Below are positions 40,806 to 49,647 of a DNA stretch of 64,000 nucleotides, piece by piece. Origin of the DNA: Mesorhizobium waimense (GTDB lineage: Bacteria; Pseudomonadota; Alphaproteobacteria; Rhizobiales; Rhizobiaceae). The number at the start of each line of letters is the position of its first letter. Position 1 is the first letter of the stretch. A program made the translations under genes and the position numbers. Where the stretch lies: the NCBI RefSeq assembly GCF_003601975.1, contig NZ_QZWZ01000009.1:124001-188000 (forward strand), read 5' to 3'. The notes beneath the pieces were generated by a model. That model was given only the letters and a program-made list of their open reading frames with translations, searched no databases and had not been told where the DNA came from.

Positions 40806-42893
40806 ATGAACTGGTCGATCAACTTCGAACCGCTCCTGTCCTGGCCGCTGCTCTCGCTGGTGCTGGCGCCGTTGGTCCTGCTGGCGCTGGTCGGCCTGTG
40901 GTTTCGCCAGCGCGGCTCGGTCTTCCGCTTCGCCGCCTTGCTCGCGCTCGGTGCCGCCCTGCTCAACCCGGTCTTCCTTGACGAGGAACGCGAGGCTCTG
41001 AAAAGCGTCGTCGCCATCGTCGTCGACCGCAGCCAGAGCCAGGATATCGGCGAGCGCACCGAACAGACCGACGATGCGCTGGCCGGGCTTCAGCAACGCC
41101 TCGGCCGTTTCAAGCAGTTCGACGTGCGTGTCGTCGAGGCCGGCCGGTCCGAGGCAACCGAGGAGCGCACCGACACCAGGCTGTTCGGCGCGCTCGAAGG
41201 CGCGTTCCGCGACGTGCCGCCGTCGCGCATCGGCGGCGCCATCATGATCACCGATGGCGAGGTGCATGACGTGCCCGGCGGCGCACCCGACTTCCATGCG
41301 CCGCTGCACGCTTTGATAACCGGCAACGAGCACGAGAAGGATCGCCGCATACGCTTCGAGAACGCGCCGCGCTTTGGCCTGGTCGGCAAGCCGCTCGACA
41401 TGAGCTACCGCGTCATCGCCACCGACAATCAGACCGGCCCGGTCGATGTCCGCGTCTCGGTCAATGGCGATCAGGTGTCGGTCGAGCACGCCACGATCGG
41501 CCAGGCCATGCGGCTGCAGGTGACCATCCCGAGCGCCGGCCGCAACATCGTCGAGCTCGCCATCGACCCCGTGCCGGGCGAACTGACCGACACCAACAAC
41601 CGCGCCATCGCACTGATCGACGGCATCCGCGAGAATCTGCGCGTGCTGCTCGTTTCCGGCGAGCCGCATGCCGGCGAACGCACTTGGCGCAATCTGTTGA
41701 AGTCGGACGCGTCGGTAGATCTCGTCCATTTCACTATTCTGCGTCCGCCGGAAAAGCAGGATGGCACGCCGATCAACGAACTGTCGCTGATTGCCTTTCC
41801 GACGCGCGAACTGTTCGTCGAGAAGATCAAGGATTTCGACCTCATCATCTTCGACCGCTACCAGCACCGCGACGTGCTGCCGATCCTCTATTACGACTAC
41901 ATCTCCGAATACGTCGAAAAGGGCGGCGCGCTGCTGATCGCCGCCGGCCCCGAATATGCCGGCGAAAGCTCGATCGCCCGCACGCCGCTGATGTCGGCGC
42001 TGCCGGCGATGCCGACCGGCGAGGTCGTCGACAAGGCCTTCTACCCGCGCCTCACCGAGCTCGGCCAGCGTCATCCGGTGACGCGCGGGCTGGACGGCTC
42101 GGCCACCGATCCGCCGCACTGGAGCCGCTGGTTCCGCACCATCGGCGTCGAGAACCCCGAGGGCGAGGTGGTGATGAAGGGCGCCGACAATCGGCCGCTG
42201 CTTCTGCTCGATCGCAAGGGCGAAGGCCGCGTCGGCATGCTTCTGTCCGACCAGGGCTGGTTGTGGGCGCGTGGCTTCGAGGGCGGTGGCCCGCATGTCC
42301 AGCTCTATCGCCGCATTGCCCATTGGCTGATGAAGGAGCCCGAGCTCGAAGAGGAACGCCTGACCGCCGACGGGCGCGGCATGACGCTGGAAATCCGCCG
42401 CCAGACGATGAGCGACGACCCCGGCCCGGCACAGGTGATCACGCCATCGGGCAAGGCGCTGATCGTCAGGCTCGAAAAATCCGAGCCCGGCATTTTCCTC
42501 GGCACCGTCCAGACCAGCGAGATCGGCCTCTACCAGGTCGGCAATGGCGACCTTACCGCACTTGCCCATGTCGGCCCGATCAACGCGCCGGAGTTCACCG
42601 ACGTCATCTCCACCGAGGACCGGCTCAAGGCGCCGGCGGAGGCGACCGGCGGCAGCGTGCGCCGGCTGGCGCCTTCGTCCACGCTCGGCAACCTCACCGG
42701 TGGTGTGACGCTGCCTTCGATCGTCCCGGTCCGCTCCACGGGTGCGGCCTCCGGCAACGACTGGATCGGCTTGCGCACCACCGACGACAGTGTGCTGAAG
42801 GCCGTCTCGCGCGTGCCGTTGTTCGGGGGCTTCCTCGGCCTCGGCCTGCTGCTTCTGGCGATGGGCTCGATGTGGTACCGCGAGGGGCGGTAA
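40806..42893 (+). CDS. VWA-like membrane protein of the MoxR operon
   Basis: A 695-residue membrane protein with N-terminal helices (about 12-55). A VWA-like fold follows: VVAIVVDRSQSQDI (DxSxS) and MITDGEVHD. A glutamine-amidotransferase-like domain (RVLLVSGEPHAGERTWRNLL) precedes a beta-rich region and a C-terminal helix (GGFLGLGLLLLAMGSMWY). It follows the DUF4159 gene by 3 bp. Similar proteins are annotated as hypothetical; its role in a MoxR-assembled envelope complex is inferred from context. Confidence 0.84.
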   Translation: MNWSINFEPLLSWPLLSLVLAPLVLLALVGLWFRQRGSVFRFAALLALGAALLNPVFLDEEREALKSVVAIVVDRSQSQDIGERTEQTDDALAGLQQRLGRFKQFDVRVVEAGRSEATEERTDTRLFGALEGAFRDVPPSRIGGAIMITDGEVHDVPGGAPDFHAPLHALITGNEHEKDRRIRFENAPRFGLVGKPLDMSYRVIATDNQTGPVDVRVSVNGDQVSVEHATIGQAMRLQVTIPSAGRNIVELAIDPVPGELTDTNNRAIALIDGIRENLRVLLVSGEPHAGERTWRNLLKSDASVDLVHFTILRPPEKQDGTPINELSLIAFPTRELFVEKIKDFDLIIFDRYQHRDVLPILYYDYISEYVEKGGALLIAAGPEYAGESSIARTPLMSALPAMPTGEVVDKAFYPRLTELGQRHPVTRGLDGSATDPPHWSRWFRTIGVENPEGEVVMKGADNRPLLLLDRKGEGRVGMLLSDQGWLWARGFEGGGPHVQLYRRIAHWLMKEPELEEERLTADGRGMTLEIRRQTMSDDPGPAQVITPSGKALIVRLEKSEPGIFLGTVQTSEIGLYQVGNGDLTALAHVGPINAPEFTDVISTEDRLKAPAEATGGSVRRLAPSSTLGNLTGGVTLPSIVPVRSTGAASGNDWIGLRTTDDSVLKAVSRVPLFGGFLGLGLLLLAMGSMWYREGR

Positions 42894-42899
42894 CGCTCC

Positions 42900-43205
42900 T
42901 CACTCCTCCGGCTCCGTCGTGAACAGCAGCGGGTAGCCCTTGGCCTTGCCGGCGTCGGTGGCCCGCGTCGCCTTGGTCTCGGCGACGTCCCTGGTGAAGA
43001 CGGCGACGACGCATACGCCGCGCCGGTGCGCGGTGATCATCACCCGCTGCGCCTGGTCTTCGCTCAGCTTGAACTCGCCCTTGAGCACCGTCACCACGAA
43101 CTCGCGCGGGGTGAAATCGTCGTTGATGAGGATGACCTTGTAGAGCTTCGGCCGTTCGGTCTTCGGCTGTGTCTTGGTGCGCGGTGTGGTGGTGGTTTCA
43201 GGCAT
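42900..43205 (-). CDS. clpS: ATP-dependent Clp protease adaptor ClpS (ClpS2-like)
   Basis: A 101-residue N-recognin that hands N-degron substrates to ClpAP. The core LINDDFTPREFVVTVLKGEF corresponds to E. coli NDDYTPMEFVIDVL. The pocket Asp pair, Thr and the later Met/His (RVMITAHRRG) are kept, but the Met-40 gatekeeper position is Arg (TPREF). That fits the second, ClpS2-type adaptor of rhizobia. An unstructured Thr/Pro/Lys N-tail of about 20 residues precedes the fold. Transcribed alone, convergent with the MoxR operon. Confidence 0.92.
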   Translation of the reverse strand: MPETTTTPRTKTQPKTERPKLYKVILINDDFTPREFVVTVLKGEFKLSEDQAQRVMITAHRRGVCVVAVFTRDVAETKATRATDAGKAKGYPLLFTTEPEE

Positions 43206-43341
43206 CGGGCAACTGCAAGCGGGAAATACGCCTTCACTTTGTCACGGGCGAAAGCGGTCGTCCATTTTTCGACCGGCGCGCACCCCCTTACCCAGCCGCG
43301 CGGCCTCTCACAAATCTATGTGGGTCACTGTCGCGGGCCGT

Positions 43342-43704
43342 TCAACGGCCATGCCGGCTGAACATGCGCCGCGGCGGGATCTGCCGCACCGTCCCGACAG
43401 CTGGCGCATCTGGATGTGATCGCGTATCGGACGCATCGACCCGGCGCTCCATCCATGCCGCCACCGGCCAGGCGATGAAGCAGATCAGCACCGTGCCGGT
43501 CAGTACGATGAGCAGCCAGGTTTGCCCGGGCGTGATGTAGTCCCAGTCGGTGGATATTTTCGGCGCGAACAGTGACGGCTCGGTTCGTCCGCTGGCGGGG
43601 TCAGGCACTGGGCTGGCGGAGAGCAGGATCAATACCTTGGCCACTCCGCTGACCACCAGGCCGCCGATGACCATCGAACGCAAAATGGACGAAAGCCGCT
43701 TCAT
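43342..43704 (-). CDS. Small membrane protein, hypothetical
   Basis: A 120-residue protein with two predicted membrane helices (SMVIGGLVVSGVAKVLILLS, about 10-30, and GQTWLLIVLTGTVLICFIAW, about 60-79) and a hydrophilic basic tail. AGGA eight bases before the ATG. No family recognised; located between clpS and the exported Ala/Lys-rich protein. Confidence 0.6.
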   Translation of the reverse strand: MKRLSSILRSMVIGGLVVSGVAKVLILLSASPVPDPASGRTEPSLFAPKISTDWDYITPGQTWLLIVLTGTVLICFIAWPVAAWMERRVDASDTRSHPDAPAVGTVRQIPPRRMFSRHGR

Positions 43705-43810
43705 GCGGATTGTCCTGCAGGGCCGGCATTGCGATCGGGTTAGGGATCGCCGGCCGTTAAACTAGTTCTGGCATGCCGGGTTGGACGCCGCCGGCGCTCC
43801 GGCTTGATCC

Positions 43811-43846
43811 AAGGCCACTCCAGCCGAATTCCGGCTGGAGCGGCCT
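43811..43846. terminator. Long inverted repeat, likely bidirectional terminator
   Basis: AAGGCC-A-CTCCAGCCG, loop about AATT, then CGGCTGGAG-C-GGCCTT. A stem of about 15 bp with a single internal mismatch, 32 bp after the stop of the minus-strand Ala/Lys-rich gene. There is no long T-run, so it may act mainly in mRNA 3' stability. Confidence 0.6.
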
Positions 43847-43878
43847 TGTCAGGAAAGCTGGCTTTTGCCAAGCCTGGA

Positions 43879-44124
43879 TCAGGACTTCTTGGCTGCCTTC
43901 GGCGCCTTCTTGACCGGGCACTTGTGCGTCTTGGTCACTTTGCAGGCCTTGACGGTCTTCTTGGCAGTGACCTTCTTCGGAGCAGCCTTGGCAGGCGCAG
44001 CCGCCGGCGCGGTGGTCGAAGCAGCGGGAGCAGCGGTCGTGGTCGCAGCTGCGTTGCCGAGAGCCGGCATCGAGAAGGCGAGAGCAACAGCGAGGCCGAG
44101 GGCGGAGAGGAGGGACTTGTTCAT
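43879..44124 (-). CDS. Small exported Ala/Lys-rich protein
   Basis: An 81-residue protein with a signal peptide (MNKSLLSALGLAVALAFSMP, cleavage near GNA-AAT). A low-complexity Ala/Thr/Pro segment is followed by a highly basic tail with two cysteines (KACKVTKTHKCPVKK). It resembles small periplasmic basic proteins of rhizobia without assigned function. A good AGGAAA site precedes the ATG. Confidence 0.72.
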   Translation of the reverse strand: MNKSLLSALGLAVALAFSMPALGNAAATTTAAPAASTTAPAAAPAKAAPKKVTAKKTVKACKVTKTHKCPVKKAPKAAKKS

Positions 44125-44162
44125 GGCTTCATTTCCTTTTTATGCGGGTCGGGGTTTGAGCG

Positions 44163-44465
44163 TCACTGAATCGGGTCGTTCGGTGTCACTCCAAGCAGCT
44201 TCAAAGCGTTTGCGAGCATCCGGATTCCCTGTGCCTGCTTCTTGTTGGCGCAGAACCGGGTTCCCTTTCTTTGCAGTGCTTTCGCCGCGGTGACCTGCGT
44301 TGCCGCGGCATGGGTTTCGAGGGCTTCGTCAACCTGACGGTTGAGGTCGCTGCAGCGCTCGGCCCGGGTGATCGGCACCACCTTTGCATCGGAGGCTCCG
44401 ACCGCGGCCGTGACGAGCGAAATGCCGAGCAACGCACCCATCAAGCTGATCGAGAACCTATGCAT
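44163..44465 (-). CDS. Small exported protein, hypothetical
   Basis: A 100-residue protein with a signal peptide (MHRFSISLMGALLGISLVTA, cleavage near VGA-SDA). A mature helical domain with two cysteines (ERCSDLNRQVDEAL and GTRFCANKKQAQG) could form a disulfide in the periplasm. Function unknown. Located upstream of the Ala/Lys-rich gene on the same strand. Confidence 0.7.
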   Translation of the reverse strand: MHRFSISLMGALLGISLVTAAVGASDAKVVPITRAERCSDLNRQVDEALETHAAATQVTAAKALQRKGTRFCANKKQAQGIRMLANALKLLGVTPNDPIQ

Positions 44466-44699
44466 TGGTCTTGTCCGTTACTCCGGAGACTAGCGTCGCA
44501 GCCGATGACCTGACCGCCACGACACCGTTATGCCCTTGAATTTTTTCGTGAGTTTTTCCGGACTATAGAAATTTGTTTCTGGATTGTTTCTGCCGAATCC
44601 GCCTTGGGCTGTGCTATCGCCACTGGCCAACATATGGCCCGAATTCTATCGTGTGGGAGATCTGATGACCGCTTGGCCCCCAGCAATGACAGGGTTCCC

Positions 44700-45416
44700 G
44701 TGAAATCCGACGCACACATACTGATCGTCGACGACGACAAGGGCATACGCGACCTGCTTCAGGAGTTCTTGCAGAAGCGGGGCCTGCACACGACCGTTGC
44801 CGCCGACGGCGTCGAGATGGAGGCCATCCTGCGCCGCATGCAGGTCGATCTCATCGTTCTCGACGTGATGCTGCCCGGAAAGAGCGGGTTGGAGCTTTGC
44901 CGCGAACTGCGCGCCAACCACACGACGCCGATCATCATGTTGACGGCCGTCACCGAGACGACCGACCGCGTCGTCGGCCTCGAAATGGGCGCCGACGACT
45001 ATGTGCCGAAACCCTTCGATCCGCACGAACTCCTGGCCCGCATCCGCGCCGTGCTGAGGCGCAACGGCGCCGCCGAGCCGCGCCGCCCGACAACCAAGCA
45101 GATCTACCACTTCGCCGGCTGGACGATGGATTGCTCGCGCCGCCGCCTGACGGCGCCCGGCGATGTCAGGGTCGAGCTGACGATGGCGGAGTTCAACCTC
45201 CTGCAGACCTTCGTCAAAAGCGCGCAGCGCGTTCTCACCCGCGACCAGCTCATCGAGCTCTCGGGCGGCGACACCGGCTACAGTTTCGACCGCAGCGTCG
45301 ACATCCTAGTCAGCCGGCTGCGGCGCAAGATGGAAGACGATCCCAAGACGCCGAAACTGATCCTGACCGTGCGCAGTGGCGGCTACCAGTTCCTGCCCGA
45401 GACGACCTCCGAATGA
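44700..45416 (+). CDS. OmpR-type response regulator
   Basis: A 238-residue response regulator: acidic DDD (11-13), phospho-acceptor D55 in LIVLDVMLPG, YVPKPFDPHEL, and an OmpR winged helix ending TVRSGGYQFLPE. The GTG at 44700 with AGGG upstream gives the usual receiver N-terminus; longer in-frame starts at 44604 or 44634 would add non-homologous residues. The kinase gene overlaps by four bases (ATGA). Confidence 0.9.
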   Translation: MKSDAHILIVDDDKGIRDLLQEFLQKRGLHTTVAADGVEMEAILRRMQVDLIVLDVMLPGKSGLELCRELRANHTTPIIMLTAVTETTDRVVGLEMGADDYVPKPFDPHELLARIRAVLRRNGAAEPRRPTTKQIYHFAGWTMDCSRRRLTAPGDVRVELTMAEFNLLQTFVKSAQRVLTRDQLIELSGGDTGYSFDRSVDILVSRLRRKMEDDPKTPKLILTVRSGGYQFLPETTSE

Positions 45417-46822
45417 GACGCTTCCTGCCGCAGACCCTGCCTGTCTGGGTGCTGCTCATCGTCATTGCCGGCCTGCTGATCAGCCAGGTCGCGACCCTCT
45501 ACATCGTCGCACGTGACCGCGACGCCGCCAACGACGTGGTCGATCTCTACCGCCTCAACGACCGCGCCTTCTCGCTGGTGCAACTGATGCACGATGCGAC
45601 GCCCGAAGAACGCAAGGCGACCGCATCCGGCCTGTTCAACGCCACCTACGCGCTGACCGTCTCGGACACGCCGGCCGTCACCTCCTCGATCGCCGGCGAC
45701 GACGAACTTGCCGAACTGGAGGACATCCTCGTCGGGCGCCTGACCAAATTCGGCATCACCGACGCGCGCGTGCGGCGCGATCCGGCAACGCGCGAGTCGG
45801 ATGCTCCCGGCGGTGCGATCATGAACAAGGATGTTGGCCAGGTGGAGCGCGACCTGCTGGTGCTGGCGGCGGATTTCGCCCAGAGCGACAAGCTGACGGC
45901 CTCGCTCCGCTTCGCCGACGGGCAGTGGCTGAACTTCACCGAGCCGATCACGCCGGTAGGCCCGATATTGAGCTTCGACAGCCTGCCGCTCTATGCCCTG
46001 ATCGCCGGGCTGGTGGTGGTGATGTCGATCTGGTCGCTGCGCCGGTTGACCGCGCCCTACCGGATGATGGAAACCGCGGTGAAGCGCATCGGCCACGACC
46101 TGAAGAGCCCGCCGATTTCCGAGACCGGCAGCCGCGAGATCCGCGCCGCGGCCAAGGCGGTTAACGCCATGCAGCTCAGGCTGCGCGATTATGTCGAGGA
46201 CCGCGAGCACCTCGCGGCAGCACTTGCGCACGATCTGCGCACGCCGCTGACCCGGATGCGGTTGCGCCTCGAACTGCTGCGCAAATCGCCGGCCCGCGCG
46301 GCATTGACGCACGACCTCGCCGACATCGAGAGCATCGCCAGCTCGGTCATCGACTTCGCCAAGTTCGAGGTGACCGAGGAGAAGGCCGAACGCATCGATT
46401 TCTGGTCGCTGGTGGAGGCGATCTCCGACGGCTTCGAGGAGGTCTCGTTCGACCACGACGGCACGCGGCCGCGCGGCCTGATCTGCATCGCCCGGCCGGT
46501 GGCATTGAAGCGCTGCGTCACCAACCTCGTCCAGAATGCCGTGACCTACGGCAAGAAGGCGCATCTCAGCCTGGAGCGGTCGCAGGACACGATCACGCTC
46601 GCCATCCGCGACGAAGGGCCCGGCATCCCGCAGGCGCAGCTCGACACGGTGTTCGGTTCCTTCGTTCGCATCGAGCAATCGCGCAACCGCCAGACCGGCG
46701 GCCTCGGCCTCGGCCTGACCATTGCCCGCAACATCGCGCGTGCCGCCGGCGGCGAAATCAGCCTCTCCAACCATCCCGGCGGCGGTCTGCTGACGGAGCT
46801 GCGCCTGCCGCTGGCAGCATGA
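45413..46822 (+). CDS. Sensor histidine kinase
   Basis: A 469-residue EnvZ-like kinase: two membrane helices (about 12-33 and 190-212) around a periplasmic domain, HAMP, and HisKA with H273 in AHDLRTPLTR (canonical proline, unlike the kinase at 1796). HATPase_c has NLVQNAVTYG, DEGPGIP and GLGLGLTIA. It is translationally coupled to the response regulator and is its likely partner. Confidence 0.92.
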   Translation: MRRFLPQTLPVWVLLIVIAGLLISQVATLYIVARDRDAANDVVDLYRLNDRAFSLVQLMHDATPEERKATASGLFNATYALTVSDTPAVTSSIAGDDELAELEDILVGRLTKFGITDARVRRDPATRESDAPGGAIMNKDVGQVERDLLVLAADFAQSDKLTASLRFADGQWLNFTEPITPVGPILSFDSLPLYALIAGLVVVMSIWSLRRLTAPYRMMETAVKRIGHDLKSPPISETGSREIRAAAKAVNAMQLRLRDYVEDREHLAAALAHDLRTPLTRMRLRLELLRKSPARAALTHDLADIESIASSVIDFAKFEVTEEKAERIDFWSLVEAISDGFEEVSFDHDGTRPRGLICIARPVALKRCVTNLVQNAVTYGKKAHLSLERSQDTITLAIRDEGPGIPQAQLDTVFGSFVRIEQSRNRQTGGLGLGLTIARNIARAAGGEISLSNHPGGGLLTELRLPLAA

Positions 46823-46915
46823 GTCAGCAGGAGGAGGCCTGATCGGCACCGGGGCTGGATCAGTCCCGCGATCCTTGTGATATTACCGCCCGATCCGGCA
46901 GGAGGAGACCGTCCC

Positions 46916-47290
46916 ATGTTCTATGCGATCCTGGCCTACCACGTCGAACAGACCGTCCAGTCCTGGACGCCTGACGAGGATGCGGCACTGATGGACGACC
47001 TGCTCGAGGTCAACGCCAGGCTGACCCGTGAGGGAAAACTCGGCCCGGCGGCAAGGCTGGGCGCAACCGCGGCGGCCGTCACACTGCGCGGCCCAGGCGA
47101 CGGCATGGTGATCGACGGTCCCTTTGCCGAAACCAAGGAGCAGTTGCTGGGCCTCTATGTCCTTAACTGCGCCAGCCAAGACGAGGCGATTGCAACAGCG
47201 CGCGATCTCAGACGCGTCAATCCCACTGCCGTCTACGAGATCCGACCAATCATGCTTTACCTTCCCGGCACGCCGCTTCCCGCCGGTTAG
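46916..47290 (+). CDS. YCII/DGPF-domain protein
   Basis: A 124-residue small alpha/beta protein with the DGPF motif (VIDGPFAETKEQLLGLYVL) of the YCII-related family, often adjacent to ECF sigma factors. It starts at ATG 46916 behind GGAGGAG. Function is unproven; relatives include dehydrochlorinase-like and regulatory proteins. Convergent with the alpha/beta hydrolase, four bases apart. Confidence 0.87.
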   Translation: MFYAILAYHVEQTVQSWTPDEDAALMDDLLEVNARLTREGKLGPAARLGATAAAVTLRGPGDGMVIDGPFAETKEQLLGLYVLNCASQDEAIATARDLRRVNPTAVYEIRPIMLYLPGTPLPAG

Positions 47291-47294
47291 GGGG

Positions 47295-48125
47295 TCAGGC
47301 AACCATCGCGCGTTCCGGCAGCTCCGCGTCTGCAATCGTCAGGAACCGTGTCAGCAGCGCGGCACATTTTTGCGCATGGGTCGCAATGAGGAAGTGACCG
47401 GCGTCCTCGACAACCGCGCTATGCACATGCGGCAAGGCTTGTTGCAGCATGTCGGTCATTGCCACCGTGGCCGGATTGGCGAACCCGCCTCTGACGAGAA
47501 GAACCGGGATGTCGAGGGCACCGTAGTCGCGGAGGGCAGCCTCGAAACTGAAATCCGTCAGCCAGTCGATCACATTGACCGCCGCTGTCTGCCGGCAATG
47601 GCCCCGCACGATTTCGGGCATCGCCGCAAACGTGCCTCGACCGCCCCAGAAGTCGATGATGATCCCGGCTGCATCGGCGTCGCCGGCATCGAGCGCCGCG
47701 CTGAACTCCCGGCTGAGCCTCTGAACGTCCTGATAGAGACCTTGCCTCGGCTTTCCGTTGAGGAGCGCGAGGGGATTTGCCTCGAAGAGCGACAGGCTCG
47801 CCACGTCGATGGAGTTTGCCAGGGCTGCGGCAAGGGCGACGGTCCCGCCGAAGGAATGCCCGACCAGATGCACGGGTCCTCCGGCACGGCGTGCCGCCTG
47901 CTCGATGACGCGGAGCTCGTGCCGCATGCCGAAATCGTTGCGCGAGCGGGTCTCCGCGGTCGCGCCATAGCCGCAAAGGCTGGTGCCGATCATCCGGTAG
48001 TCAGGCGACAGCCATTTCTGCATCGGCCGCCAAGCTGCGTATGTGCTGAAGGATCCCGGAATGAACAGCACGGTCGGTCCCGAGCCTTCTTCCGCATAGT
48101 CTATCGCATAGTCCCTGGACGGCAT
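47295..48125 (-). CDS. Alpha/beta-fold hydrolase
   Basis: A 276-residue serine hydrolase. Oxyanion region VLFIPGSFSTYAAW, nucleophile elbow GHSFGG (Ser), Asp around PVLLVRGG and the late His in VEDAGHFLIATHA complete a catalytic triad. A CACAGGAGGGACGC site precedes ATG 48125. Substrate unknown; likely an esterase or haloalkane dehalogenase-like fold. Confidence 0.88.
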   Translation of the reverse strand: MPSRDYAIDYAEEGSGPTVLFIPGSFSTYAAWRPMQKWLSPDYRMIGTSLCGYGATAETRSRNDFGMRHELRVIEQAARRAGGPVHLVGHSFGGTVALAAALANSIDVASLSLFEANPLALLNGKPRQGLYQDVQRLSREFSAALDAGDADAAGIIIDFWGGRGTFAAMPEIVRGHCRQTAAVNVIDWLTDFSFEAALRDYGALDIPVLLVRGGFANPATVAMTDMLQQALPHVHSAVVEDAGHFLIATHAQKCAALLTRFLTIADAELPERAMVA

Positions 48126-48148
48126 GCGTCCCTCCTGTGCTACTCCGC

Positions 48149-49621
48149 TCACGCGGCAAGTTCTGCGCCGAGACGCAAGATTTCCGCGACCAGCAGGTCG
48201 AGATCCTTGTGCCGGGTGCGGTGATTGGCGATTGCCACCCGCAGGCAATGCTGGTCATGCACGGTGGTGTCGGAAAGGGCCGCGATGCCTTCTTCCTGGA
48301 GACGCAGCATGATCTCGGTGTTGAACGCTTTCCGGCGCTCGCTTGACAGTCCGTTGGCGCGGTGACGAAAGCAGACGATGTTGATGTTCACCGGCGCCAT
48401 CAGTTCCAGCGCCGGCTCGGCCTCGATCAGGCTGGCCAGATATTTGGTTTGAGCGATGTTCTGGTCGATCAGGCGGCCGAATTTTTCAATGCCGTGCTCC
48501 TTCAGCGCCATCCATACCTTGAGCGCGCGAAAGCCGCGCGATGTCTGCAGCCCGTAATCGTGCAGCCATTTTCCAGACGCGAGGCCGCGCGAGGTCGATT
48601 CCAGATATTCCGGTATGACGGCAAAGGCGCCGCGATGCGCCTCGGCATCGCGGACCAGCGCGCAGCCCGCCTCGAACGGCGCGTGCAGCCATTTGTGCGG
48701 GTCGAGCGCAAGCGAATGGGCTTGTTCGACGCCGGCAACGAGCGCTGCATTCTCCGGCGCGATCGCGATCAGCGCGCCGATGCAGCCGTCGACGTGGAAC
48801 CAGAGATCCTCTTCCGCCGCCAGCCTCGCAAGCGCCTGCAAATCGTCGATCGCGCCGGTGTTGACGGTGCCGGCGTTGCCGATGACGCAGGCCGGCTTGA
48901 AGCCCGCCTTTCGGTCTTCCGCGATCGCCGCCCGCAAGGCGGCGACATCGATGCGCATTGCGGCATCGCTTGGGATGCGGCGAAGCGCCCGGTTGCCGAG
49001 GCCGAGCACCTCCATCGCCTTACGGTGGCAGAAGTGGGTCTGGTCCGAGCCATAGAAGCGCAAGGGCTGCGTGACGGCGCCGACGCCATGTTCGCGCACG
49101 TCGATGCCTGCCTTGGTGTTGCGCGCCACGGTGAGCCCGATGATGTTGGCCATCGAGCCGCCGCTGACCAGCGTGCCACTGGCCGAGGCGGGAAAGCCAA
49201 CCATCTGCTTGCACCAGTCGACCACTTGGCTGTCCATCAGGCCGGCGGCATGGTTGCCGCCGCCCAGATTGGAACCCTGGACCGCCGCCAGGAAATCGCC
49301 GAGCGCGCCGGTGAAGTTGCTGGAGCCCATATACCAGGACCAGAAGCGCGGATGGATGTTGCCCATCGGATAGGCCATGACGTTGTCGGCAACCTCGCCA
49401 TAGATTTCGGCGAGTGGCGCCGGCGAGCGCGGCAGTGGCGAGGTGAAGAACGCCCTCACCTCGGCCGGCATCTCCCGCCACACTGGGCGGTCGCGAACGT
49501 CGCGCAGATAGCCGACGGCATCGTCGACGATCCGGTGCGACAGGGCCTGCATATCGGCCCAGTCCAGAGGATCGAGCGTTTCCTCCGTTGTCGCGCTCGA
49601 GGTTTGCGGCATCGCGTCCAT
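48149..49621 (-). CDS. PLP-dependent group II decarboxylase
   Basis: A 490-residue fold-type I decarboxylase of the aromatic-amino-acid/glutamate decarboxylase group. It has FWSWYMGSSNFTGALGDFLA, GGGNHAAGL, VSGGSMANIIGL and the cofactor lysine K310 in LALDPHKWLHAPFEAG. Substrate amino acid is not clear; L-cysteine sulfinate, tyrosine or tryptophan are options. It sits 26 bp behind cysK on the same strand, hinting at sulfur amino acid metabolism. Confidence 0.88.
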   Translation of the reverse strand: MDAMPQTSSATTEETLDPLDWADMQALSHRIVDDAVGYLRDVRDRPVWREMPAEVRAFFTSPLPRSPAPLAEIYGEVADNVMAYPMGNIHPRFWSWYMGSSNFTGALGDFLAAVQGSNLGGGNHAAGLMDSQVVDWCKQMVGFPASASGTLVSGGSMANIIGLTVARNTKAGIDVREHGVGAVTQPLRFYGSDQTHFCHRKAMEVLGLGNRALRRIPSDAAMRIDVAALRAAIAEDRKAGFKPACVIGNAGTVNTGAIDDLQALARLAAEEDLWFHVDGCIGALIAIAPENAALVAGVEQAHSLALDPHKWLHAPFEAGCALVRDAEAHRGAFAVIPEYLESTSRGLASGKWLHDYGLQTSRGFRALKVWMALKEHGIEKFGRLIDQNIAQTKYLASLIEAEPALELMAPVNINIVCFRHRANGLSSERRKAFNTEIMLRLQEEGIAALSDTTVHDQHCLRVAIANHRTRHKDLDLLVAEILRLGAELAA

Positions 49622-49647
49622 TGTGGTGTCCCCCGCGATACGCGCTG

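Noticed and set aside
40662..42569. 635-codon minus-strand frame over the VWA-like gene
   Set aside because: No domain and antisense to a gene fixed by a 3-bp operon gap.
45383..46849. 488-codon minus-strand frame over the second histidine kinase
   Set aside because: Antisense shadow; the kinase has all catalytic boxes.
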